A stretch of 64,000 nucleotides of DNA, taken from Catellatospora citrea (lineage in GTDB: Bacteria > Actinomycetota > Actinomycetes > Mycobacteriales > Micromonosporaceae). Location: the NCBI RefSeq assembly GCF_003610235.1, contig NZ_RAPR01000001.1:1922001-1986000 (forward strand), read 5' to 3'. The translations under genes and the position numbers were made by a program. Under the pieces are notes generated by a model, which did no database searches, was not told the origin of the DNA, and saw only the letters and a list, made by a program, of their open reading frames with translations. Of this stretch, positions 1 through 7,421 are shown piece by piece. Each line of letters opens with the position of its first letter. The stretch's first letter is position 1.

Positions 1-1097
1 GACCCGCCGGAGGCGCAGCCGTTGGAGGTCTCCTGCACGAACCGGTTCTCCATGCCGGTGGCGTGGTAGTACACCAGCACCTCGGGCACCAGCACGGGCC
101 GCTGGTCGCGCAACGACCAGCCGTACACCCAGGGGATCTCCCGTTCCGGGGTGAACCGGGTGACGTAGGGGTTCTTGTCGTAGAACTCGTCGGAGTGCAC
201 CCCGCACACCCGCGGGTCGAGCGCGGCGTCGCCCAGTTCGCGCAGCGACGCGACGACCTTCGCCGGCTTGGCGCGGGCGCGCAGCCCGGCGGCCCGTTCC
301 ATGCCCTCCAGCACCCCGATGCGCGCGCTGCGGGCGTACGTGTCGGCGTGGCCGCCGTACAGCGTCTCCCGCAGGTACACCCCGGAGCGCAGGGTGAACG
401 CGCCGATGGTCGGCGAGGTGGACACCGAGGACATGTCGTAGAGCAGGTTGGTGCTCAGCGCCCCGCACACCGGGTTGGCGAACGCCTCCAGCTCGAAGCC
501 GTAGTCCTCGACCCGGCGCACCCGGAACGAGCCCGGGTCGAGCTTCGGCGCGGGACGCAGCGTGATCTGCGCGCCCTCGGCGGTGTCGTCGAGCTGCCGG
601 GCGCAGTCGGGGCACTCGGCGTCGGGCACCAGCGGCCAGCGCCGCACCCGCAGCGTCTCCAGGTCGACCTGGTAGACGCACGCCGTCGTGTCGTCGCGCG
701 CCGTCTGCTCCGCGCGGACCAGCTCGGTGATCAGGGCGGCGACCGTGTCGGCGGCGAACGCCGTCGCGTACGGGTTCTCTCCGACCGCCTCGGTGTCCGA
801 GCCGAGCTCCAGCGCGTCCCGCAGCTCCGTCGAGCGGATCGACTGCCACCGGCGGGCCAGGCAGCGCCCGCAGGCGCCGGCCGTGCCGATCGGGCCGACG
901 ATGGCGGTGCGGCCGTACACGTGCACGGGCACCCCGCCCGCCGACTCCTCGGTCGCGGGCCGCGACAGCTCGTCGCGTACCCCGAGCGCGCTCACCTCGA
1001 CCGGCCGGCGCGTCCCGCCCCAGCGCTGGGCGCTGCGGCGCAGCGCGGCGTCGAGCGGCGCGCAGGTGCGGTCCCACAGGACCTGCGCGGTGGTCAT
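1..1097 (-). CDS. YcaO-domain TOMM cyclodehydratase (partial)
   Basis: ATP-dependent cyclodehydratase of the YcaO family (SagD/TOMM type). In known family members it activates backbone amides so that Cys, Ser or Thr side chains cyclise to azolines. About 365 N-terminal residues are visible and the C-terminus lies beyond the left edge. Two CxxC pairs (ACGRC and CPDC) look like a structural zinc site. The stretch ARSARIGVLEGMERAAG matches the YcaO helix that supplies an ATP-binding Glu. Its ATG overlaps the stop of the leader-binding protein by four bases (ATGA), so the two are probably translationally coupled. The family is sure; the product class is unknown because the rest of the locus is missing. 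Confidence 0.9.
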   Translation of the reverse strand, partial: MTTAQVLWDRTCAPLDAALRRSAQRWGGTRRPVEVSALGVRDELSRPATEESAGGVPVHVYGRTAIVGPIGTAGACGRCLARRWQSIRSTELRDALELGSDTEAVGENPYATAFAADTVAALITELVRAEQTARDDTTACVYQVDLETLRVRRWPLVPDAECPDCARQLDDTAEGAQITLRPAPKLDPGSFRVRRVEDYGFELEAFANPVCGALSTNLLYDMSSVSTSPTIGAFTLRSGVYLRETLYGGHADTYARSARIGVLEGMERAAGLRARAKPAKVVASLRELGDAALDPRVCGVHSDEFYDKNPYVTRFTPEREIPWVYGWSLRDQRPVLVPEVLVYYHATGMENRFVQETSNGCASGG

Positions 1098-3328
1098 CGG
1101 TCGGCCCTCCGCGCGAGGAGCACCCGGGCCGTGTGGATCCCGGCCGTGCGCAGGTCCTCGGGCGTGGTCGGCACGGCCAGCGCGGTCAGCCCGAGACAGC
1201 TCAGCGCGTCGAGCACCCCGGTCCAGGTGGTGGCGGCGTCGAGGGTCGCCGCGGCGGACCCGGCCGGGTGCAGGGTGCCGGCGTCGAAGTCGCCGAGCAC
1301 CGGGTCCCCGCAGTCGACGGCGGCGTCCGCGGGCAGCTGCTGGCGCAGCTGCACCTGGCCGAGCAGGTCGCGCACCGCGGCCAGCGCCGCGGCCTGCCAG
1401 GAGGTGTCGGCGGCCACCGCCCACACCCAGCCGGCCCCCTCGGGCGCGGGGGTGCGCGCGAACAGCGCGTGCCCGGCCCCGTCGCTCGGCAGCTGCAGCA
1501 GGTCGAGCCGGATGCCGAGGTTGTGCGCCGACTTGACCAGGAAGGTCAGCTCGGCGTCGCCGTCCATGGTGTCCAGCCCGATCCGGGTCACCTCGCCGCC
1601 GCGGATCGCCGCGGTCAGCGCCCGGTGCGCCAGCGCGGACAGCAGGCCCTGGCCCACCGCCTCGGTGAGGTCGGCCCCGGCGCCCGCGCCGGACCGGGTG
1701 GCGGCGAAGACCCGCCGCTGGTTGGCCGGGCCGAACGGCTGGACCGCCGCGACGGGCACCTGCACGGCCTCGCCGGTGGTCAGGCACACCGCCGTGGTCT
1801 GCGGGCCGGCCGGGTCGCCGACCGCGGGCACACCCGTGGCGGTGCCGAAGGCAGCCGCGTCGAGCCGCGGCCGGCTGGGGTCCGCCGCCGGCAGCAGACC
1901 GGCGCGCTCCACATAGACCACCGCGGCCTCGTGCAGCGCCCGGCGGCGCGCGCCCGCGACGTGGTGCACGTCGAAGGCGGACACCTGGCGGCGCTGCCCG
2001 GCGGCGGTGGCCAGCTCGACGGTGCTGAGCTTGAGCGGGGTCTGCGTCCACTGCTCGTCGGTGTACTTCACGAACACGCCGGTGTGCGGCTGCAGCAGCA
2101 TCGCGCGGGCGTTGAGCTCCTCGACCAGGGCGTCGGCCGCGTCGTCGGCGTTGGCCTCGGCGTCGGCGCGCGCGGCGGCCGCGGCGGCGAGCGCCACGTC
2201 GGCCGTGGTGCGCCAGGAGGTGTCGAGCACCTCGTCGCCGGCCGTGGTCGACGGACCGCAGTGCGGGCAGCGCGGATGCGGCAGCAGCCGCTCGCTGATC
2301 ACGTCCAGCGAGGCCAGGTTCTGGATGATCACCTTGCCCGCGGTCTCGGCCGGCAGCGCGCCGGTGGCGATCCGGAACACCTCGTAGCCGAGCAGGTTGC
2401 CGATCATCGCGGCCAGCGGGCCGCCCGGGCGGCGCACGGGGGCGGCCACCGCCTCGGGCAGCGCCACCGTGCTCCACAGCGCGGCGCCGACACCGGCGTC
2501 GCCGTTGGCGCTCAGCCGCAGCGCGGAGCAGGTCCAGCAGCCGGTCGAGCCGGCGGTCATCAGCGGGCCGACGACGGCCCGCTCGCCGAAGACCCAGGTC
2601 GGCACCAGCGTCTTGCCCTCGGGCACGCCCGCCGACAGCAGGCGCAGCGTCTGGTACGGCGCGCGCTCGCCGCCCGCCACCACGACCACGTCGTAGTCGG
2701 CGAGATCGGCCCAGTCGAACACGGACCCGGCCCCGCCCAGCGGCAGGATGGTCACGGGCGCGGCGGCCGCGGTGAGCTCGGCGGCCTCGGCCAGGTTCTG
2801 CTCGTGCAGGTCGGCCGCCTCGCCGCCGCCGGGCACCACGCCGATCACGGCCGCACCGTTGCGGACCAGGCTGGAGGCGCACCAGCGGGCGACCGGCGAC
2901 TCGCCGAGCACGGCGATCCGGGCCTGCCGGAACCGGTCGAACCGGGTCTCCGGGGCGTCGGCGTAGTGGTCGATGTAGGCGATCTGCGCGGCGAAGCGCT
3001 CGGCGACCGCGGCGGCCAGGATCGGCTCGCCGGTGCCGTCGTCGGTCGGCTCCGCGGCCCGCGCGAAGTCCCGGGCGTACAGCGCGCTCACCAGCTCGCC
3101 GACCATCTCCCGCTGGTCGGCGCCGAGCCCCTGGCAGATGTCCGCGACCCGGTTGCGGCCGGTGAAGTGCGGCATGAGCAGCGACGCCAGCCGGTACGCC
3201 GTCTTGGCGTTGACCCGGAAGCCTCCCTGCGAGTTGTGGAACAGCACCCCGTCGGGCGTGCGGGTGAACAGCAGGTCACGGCGGACCCGTGGGCGGGTGT
3301 CGGCGACTTGTTCGTAGGCGGTGGTCAT
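1094..3328 (-). CDS. TOMM leader peptide-binding protein (E1/ocin-ThiF-like)
   Basis: Partner of the YcaO enzyme, 744 residues. In this family the protein binds the precursor leader peptide and presents the core to the cyclodehydratase. Residues about 25-95 look like a PqqD/RRE winged-helix fold. Residues about 130-330 form a ThiF/E1-like region (RIAVLGESPVARW). Cysteine pairs CWTC and CPHC probably hold zinc. The last 350 residues resemble a degenerate YcaO fold, with the helix ARRRALHEAAVVYVERA (inference). Start: ATG preceded by AGAGGTG, only 18 bases after the SARP gene, so the two are co-transcribed. It overlaps the YcaO start by four bases. Confidence 0.88.
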   Translation of the reverse strand: MTTAYEQVADTRPRVRRDLLFTRTPDGVLFHNSQGGFRVNAKTAYRLASLLMPHFTGRNRVADICQGLGADQREMVGELVSALYARDFARAAEPTDDGTGEPILAAAVAERFAAQIAYIDHYADAPETRFDRFRQARIAVLGESPVARWCASSLVRNGAAVIGVVPGGGEAADLHEQNLAEAAELTAAAAPVTILPLGGAGSVFDWADLADYDVVVVAGGERAPYQTLRLLSAGVPEGKTLVPTWVFGERAVVGPLMTAGSTGCWTCSALRLSANGDAGVGAALWSTVALPEAVAAPVRRPGGPLAAMIGNLLGYEVFRIATGALPAETAGKVIIQNLASLDVISERLLPHPRCPHCGPSTTAGDEVLDTSWRTTADVALAAAAAARADAEANADDAADALVEELNARAMLLQPHTGVFVKYTDEQWTQTPLKLSTVELATAAGQRRQVSAFDVHHVAGARRRALHEAAVVYVERAGLLPAADPSRPRLDAAAFGTATGVPAVGDPAGPQTTAVCLTTGEAVQVPVAAVQPFGPANQRRVFAATRSGAGAGADLTEAVGQGLLSALAHRALTAAIRGGEVTRIGLDTMDGDAELTFLVKSAHNLGIRLDLLQLPSDGAGHALFARTPAPEGAGWVWAVAADTSWQAAALAAVRDLLGQVQLRQQLPADAAVDCGDPVLGDFDAGTLHPAGSAAATLDAATTWTGVLDALSCLGLTALAVPTTPEDLRTAGIHTARVLLARRADR

Positions 3329-3346
3329 GGTGGATACACCTCTGTC

Positions 3347-5350
3347 CTATGCGGCGTTGACAACGCGGAGGGATACGGCTGGTTCGCCCGGGATGGCGAC
3401 CATGCCGCGGCCGGCGGTACGCGCGGCGCTGGGTTTGCGGTTGACGTCGACCAGGCGGGTGGTGCCGGTGGTGCGGGGAAGGGCCGGGCCGACCGGTTCG
3501 GCCACCGCGGGCACCAGCCGGCTACGCGCGTACAGCCACAGCAGTTCGTGCATCGCGTAATGGCCCGGCCCTTCCTCCAGGAGGTTCGCGTCGACAAGCT
3601 GGTCCAACAGCTCTTCGGCCGACGCGCGAGCGGCACCGAACAGCTGGGCGCTGTCGGTGACCGTGAAGACGGGGTCAGCGGCCGCGCCGAGCCTGGTGAA
3701 GGCCTCGGCGAGGGCCGGCTCCAGGCGGGCCAGCGCCCGCTGGAAGCTGTTGCGCACCGACAGCAGCGGCTCGTCGGGCAGCGCGAGCCGGGCGATCCGG
3801 TCGTCGCGCAGCCAGGTCACCGCGTCGGCGATGCGCAGGCGGGGACGGGTCTGCAGCCGTGCGCCGACGATGCGCAGCGCGAGCGGCAGGTGGCCGCAGG
3901 CGATGGCGAGCCGGGACAGCTCGTGCGGCTCGGCCCCGGACCGCTCCGCGCCGAGCACCGTGGCCAGCAGCTGGTCGGACTCGTCGGGGTCCAGCACGTC
4001 CAGCCGGTGCACCCAGCCGCCGTGCGTGGCGACCAGGCCGGCGAGGCTGCGCTGGCTGGTGATGACGACGGCGTTGCCCGCGGCCGCGCCGTAACTCGGC
4101 AGCAGCGGGCGCACCTGCTCCACACCGAGCACGTCGTCGAACACCAGCAGGCCGCGCGGGTTGCCGGTCACGGGCCGATTGCCGGCCGGCCCGAAGGCGG
4201 CGTCGAGCTGGCGGGTGATCTCGGCGGCCGGGCGGGCCAGCCCGTCCGGGCCGGTCATCGCCACGAACAGCTCGCCGCCCGGGAAGCCCGCCTGGACGAG
4301 CCCGGCGACGTGCACCGCCAGCGCCGTCTTGCCGATTCCCGGCGGCCCGGTGAGCAGCACGGTCGCCGTGCCGGGATCGGCCAGCCGGGCGACGATCGCG
4401 TCGCTGACCACGGCCCGCCCGGTGAAGCTGGACACCGTCGGCATGCCGGGCGTGGCGACGGGCACCGCCGACGCGGCCGGGCCGGGCTCGGGCCGCTCGG
4501 CGACGGCCACCGGCGGCAGCTCCTCGCCGCGCAGGATGACCATTTCGAGCCGCTGCAGCCCGCGTCCCGGATCGACGCCCAGCTCGTCGAGCAGGTACTC
4601 CTTGATCCGGCGGATCTCGTTGAGCGCGTCGGCCTGCCGGCCGGTGCGGTAGAGCGCCTCGATGAGCTGCTCCCCGAACCGTTCGTGGCCCGGGTGGGCA
4701 CGCGCGGCCTCCCACAGGTCGACCAGCGCCGACCGGGACCGGCCGAGCGAGATCTTGATGTCGCTGGCCCGCTCCAGCACCTTCAGCCGCTCCTCGGTCA
4801 CCCGCGGCACCACGTCGCGGTGCAGGGCGTCGGAGGGCACGTTGGTGAGCAGCGGGCCGCGCCACAGCGACAGCGCGCCCTCCAGCAGGGACAGTTCGGC
4901 CTCGGCGTCGGTCTCCGCGGCCGCCCGGCGCACCAGCTCGCGGAACCTGAGCAGGTCCAGCGACTGCGGGCCGGCCAGGATGCGGTAACCGCCGGGCACG
5001 GTCTCGATGGCGTTGGCGACGATGCCGTGCCGGCCGAACAGCTGCCGCAGCCGCATGGCGCAGGTCTGCAGCGCGGCTTTCGCGGTGACCGGCTGGTCCT
5101 CGCCCCAGATGGCGCGCTGCAGCGCCCCGACCGAGACCACCGCGTTGGGGTTGAGCAGCAGCACGGCCAGCAGGATCGTCGGCTTCGACGGTGCGAGCAC
5201 GACGGACTCCGAGCCGTCGGTGATGGTCAGCGGCCCGAGCAGTTGGAACCGGGTCCGGCCCGGCGCCGGGTCGGCCTGACCCGGCGCCGGTGGCGTCTCG
5301 TGCCCCGGGCCCGGACCGTCGATGGTCCAGGCGTTGCGTATTTGCTGCAT
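3347..5350 (-). CDS. SARP/AfsR-family transcriptional regulator with NB-ARC domain
   Basis: Pathway-specific activator of the SARP type, 667 residues. Order: OmpR-like winged helix (about residues 35-105), BTAD all-helical domain (about 115-260) and NB-ARC ATPase with P-loop GPPGIGKT near residue 333 and a Walker B-like LLVFDD. It ends soon after a winged-helix-like segment and lacks the long TPR tail of full AfsR. I chose the ATG at 5350 because AGAGGTG lies about 8 bases upstream; a GTG at 5431 would add 27 Pro-rich residues and has no ribosome site. It lies just upstream of the two TOMM enzymes in the same operon, so it is probably their activator. Confidence 0.88.
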   Translation of the reverse strand: MQQIRNAWTIDGPGPGHETPPAPGQADPAPGRTRFQLLGPLTITDGSESVVLAPSKPTILLAVLLLNPNAVVSVGALQRAIWGEDQPVTAKAALQTCAMRLRQLFGRHGIVANAIETVPGGYRILAGPQSLDLLRFRELVRRAAAETDAEAELSLLEGALSLWRGPLLTNVPSDALHRDVVPRVTEERLKVLERASDIKISLGRSRSALVDLWEAARAHPGHERFGEQLIEALYRTGRQADALNEIRRIKEYLLDELGVDPGRGLQRLEMVILRGEELPPVAVAERPEPGPAASAVPVATPGMPTVSSFTGRAVVSDAIVARLADPGTATVLLTGPPGIGKTALAVHVAGLVQAGFPGGELFVAMTGPDGLARPAAEITRQLDAAFGPAGNRPVTGNPRGLLVFDDVLGVEQVRPLLPSYGAAAGNAVVITSQRSLAGLVATHGGWVHRLDVLDPDESDQLLATVLGAERSGAEPHELSRLAIACGHLPLALRIVGARLQTRPRLRIADAVTWLRDDRIARLALPDEPLLSVRNSFQRALARLEPALAEAFTRLGAAADPVFTVTDSAQLFGAARASAEELLDQLVDANLLEEGPGHYAMHELLWLYARSRLVPAVAEPVGPALPRTTGTTRLVDVNRKPSAARTAGRGMVAIPGEPAVSLRVVNAA

Positions 5351-5434
5351 GGCGATGGCACCTCTCGGCGGGATCTGAGGCCCAGCGGGCGGTGGAACAC
5401 TCGGCTGCGGCGGGGCCGGCCGGTCTGGCACGGG

Positions 5435-5704
5435 TCACGGCCGGTGGATGGACCAACCGCGGAGTGCCGGCACGGAATGGATCGCGCGTCCGCAGACCTT
5501 GCGGACGATGTAGTCGGAGATGCTCTGCTCGGAGGCGACCGTGAATACGCCGACTTCCACACAGTCGGCGCCGGCACGGGCGTGGATGTGTTTCACTCCG
5601 TCCGACAGAGCCGCGTTGAGCCATAACAGGTCGACGATCTCGCTGACTGACAGGTGGATGCCGGGGCTTTCCGGCGGCCGGAGGACGATCATTGTCAGCA
5701 GCAT
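5435..5704 (-). CDS. Small hypothetical protein, second gene of the TOMM operon
   Basis: A protein of 89 residues that I do not recognise. It begins MLLTMIVLRPP, has a hydrophobic, probably helical centre (SEIVDLLWLNAAL) and two Cys residues, and lacks a signal peptide. The start lies 14 bases after the stop of the secreted peptide gene with AGGAA just before the ATG; a second in-frame ATG four codons on is equally possible. The stop is 84 bases before the chosen SARP start. The position suggests a role in the RiPP locus, but no domain supports a specific function. Confidence 0.6.
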   Translation of the reverse strand: MLLTMIVLRPPESPGIHLSVSEIVDLLWLNAALSDGVKHIHARAGADCVEVGVFTVASEQSISDYIVRKVCGRAIHSVPALRGWSIHRP

Positions 5705-5718
5705 TTCCTGGTGCCGTT

Positions 5719-5901
5719 CTAGTCGGTCTTGGCTGTCGGGCTCTGCGGCACCCGGCTCCAGTCGAAGCCATCGGCGACGATGTCGGTGCGGTGCTGCGGC
5801 AGGCCGGTGAATGCGGCATTGGACGCGATGACCGAGAGGCTGAAGAATGCGGCGACGGCGAGTCCGCAGCGCATTGCGACAGACATTTTCATGACCCTCA
5901 T
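5719..5901 (-). CDS. Small peptide with signal sequence, head of the TOMM operon
   Basis: A protein of 60 residues. The N-terminus MRVMKMSVAMRC is followed by a hydrophobic segment (GLAVAAFFSLSVIA) and a possible signal peptidase site after SNA. The remaining 34 residues, including DIVADGFDWSRVPQ, would be exported. GGGGAGAAG lies 8-14 bases before the ATG. As first gene of the operon it could be a signal, immunity factor or precursor. A TOMM precursor is unlikely: it has no Cys and only a few Ser/Thr in the tail. The true precursor may lie outside the window. Confidence 0.55.
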   Translation of the reverse strand: MRVMKMSVAMRCGLAVAAFFSLSVIASNAAFTGLPQHRTDIVADGFDWSRVPQSPTAKTD

Positions 5902-6434
5902 GACAGCTTCTCCCCAAGCTCGTAGGTCGTTTTCTCCGGTGCTTTTCTCCGATGCTTTTCTCGCTCTGGGATAAGCGTGCATCCAGCAAGCCGCCGTGTC
6001 ATCGATTCCGCATTGGACCGAAGCGGCCCTGACCGCTTCCGTCCAGGCCCGCGACGGAGAAACAGCAGCTCAGAGGCGGTGGATCCGGGCCGGCATGCGG
6101 AGGCTCGCCCGGGTGCCGGGGCGCGGGATCCGTTGCGGTGCACGGATTCGCGAGCGTCCGGGCAGGTGAAGGGGGGTGCAGGTGGCCGGAACCGGCCAGC
6201 CGCGGTGGGCCGCCGAGGGGCCGGTCCCACCCGGGCGGCGCGCCCGCGATGCGGGCTGCGGAGCGGCGCTGAATCTACCGGCGGGTAACGATCCGCCATC
6301 GGCCGAACGGCTTAGGCCAATAAGCCGGTTGTCGTATTCTCGGTCACGATTGCTGTCCTATTCCGCTACTCCACAATGGAACGGATCTGTTGCACAATGT
6401 GGCCGAGGCGCGCTCTGAGGACGACGGGGGAAGC
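5902..6434. other. Divergent intergenic region, TOMM operon versus LuxR-type regulator
   Basis: There is no convincing gene in these 533 bases. The part next to the peptide gene holds a three-copy direct repeat. The part next to the regulator is more AT-rich and holds an inverted repeat CGGCTTA-6-TAAGCCG at 6308-6327 and two CACAATG copies 21 bases apart (6372-6378, 6393-6399). Promoters for both directions must lie here; I could not fix their hexamers with confidence. Confidence 0.6.
5930..5962. repeat. Three direct repeats of TTTTCTC at 13-base spacing
   Basis: TTTTCTC occurs at 5930-5936, 5943-5949 and 5956-5962, separated by CGGTGC and CGATGC. It lies 29-61 bases upstream of the peptide ATG on the minus strand, where it reads GAGAAAA. 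Arrays of short direct repeats upstream of a SARP-containing operon are typical SARP binding sites, though those usually repeat every 11 bases. The SARP link is inference. Confidence 0.5.
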
Positions 6435-7409
6435 ATGCTGGAGCGACTCGGGGTGTCAGCTGAGGCCGAGGCCGTCTACTGGGCCATGCTGAAGCACCCC
6501 ACCTGGGACGTCGAGGAGGTCGCCGAGGCGCTCAGCCTGCCGGAGTCCCGGGTCAGGGAGGCGCTCGGCTTCCTCGCGGAACGGGCGATGATCCAGCCTG
6601 CGGCGGGCCGCCCGGGGATGCTGCGCGCGGTCAGCCCGAAGCTGGGGCTCACCGCGCTGCTGGCGCATGTCGAGGCGGAGCTGTCCGAACGTCAGCAGTA
6701 CTTCGCGACGGTCCGGGCGTCCATCGTCGCGGTGGCCGACGCGTACGACAACGGCCACGAACGCGACGAGGTGGTGCGCCTCGACGGCCTGGACGCGGTG
6801 CGTGACCGGCTGGCCGAGCTGGCCCGCACGGCGCGGCACGAGTGCGCCACGTTCACCGCCGGCAACGCCCTGCCGCCCACCGCGATCGAGTCCGGCAAGT
6901 CGCTCAACCAGCTCGCGCTGGAGCGCGGCGTCGCGATCCGCAACATCTACCAGGAGAGCAGCCGCAACGATCCGGCCACGCTGGCGTACGCGACCTGGAT
7001 GGCCTCGATCGGCGGCCGCAGCCGCACCGTGGCGACCGTGCCGATGCGGCTGACCCTGATCGACCGGGAGATCGCGCTGCTGCCGCTGGACGTCACCGAC
7101 AGCAGCAAGGGCGCGCTGGAGATCCGCAGCGGCAGCATGGTCGCCGCGCTCTGCCTGCTGTTCGACCAGACCTGGGAGTTGGCCACCCCGTTCGGCGAGA
7201 CGCCCCAGCTCGACGAGCACGGGCTCAACCCGCAGGAACTCACCGTGCTGCGGCTGCTCAACGCCGGGCACACCGACGAGTCGGTGGGCCGCAAGCTCGG
7301 CGTGTCCGGGCGCACCGCCCGGCGGATCGTGGCCGACCTGATGAAACGGCTCGGGGTGGAGAGCCGCTTCCAGGCCGGGGCCGAGGCGGTGCGGCGGGGC
7401 TGGCTCTGA
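6435..7409 (+). CDS. TrmB-like/LuxR-type transcriptional regulator
   Basis: A DNA-binding regulator of 324 residues. The N-terminal 75 residues form a TrmB-like winged helix (LGVSAEAEAVYWAML). The centre resembles the phospholipase D-like sensor region of TrmB-type regulators. The last 60 residues are a LuxR/GerE helix-turn-helix (LNPQELTVLRLLNAGHTDES onwards). The ATG at 6435 has GGGGGAA at an ideal distance; an ATG at 6390 would add 15 residues. It is divergent to the TOMM operon and may act on it, since such regulators are common beside actinobacterial RiPP genes. The effector is unknown. It converges with the sugar dehydrogenase gene, 12 bases apart. Confidence 0.85.
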   Translation: MLERLGVSAEAEAVYWAMLKHPTWDVEEVAEALSLPESRVREALGFLAERAMIQPAAGRPGMLRAVSPKLGLTALLAHVEAELSERQQYFATVRASIVAVADAYDNGHERDEVVRLDGLDAVRDRLAELARTARHECATFTAGNALPPTAIESGKSLNQLALERGVAIRNIYQESSRNDPATLAYATWMASIGGRSRTVATVPMRLTLIDREIALLPLDVTDSSKGALEIRSGSMVAALCLLFDQTWELATPFGETPQLDEHGLNPQELTVLRLLNAGHTDESVGRKLGVSGRTARRIVADLMKRLGVESRFQAGAEAVRRGWL

Positions 7410-7421
7410 GCCCCGCCCGCA

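Noticed and set aside
63..5626. Very long plus-strand reading frames opposite the TOMM/SARP genes
   Set aside because: They mirror the codon bias of the minus-strand genes, are Arg/Gly/Pro/His-rich with no domain, and the opposite strand carries clear families with ribosome sites.
5719..5901. Secreted peptide as the TOMM precursor
   Set aside because: It has an export-type hydrophobic segment, no Cys and too few Ser/Thr in the tail, so it does not look like a cyclodehydratase substrate.
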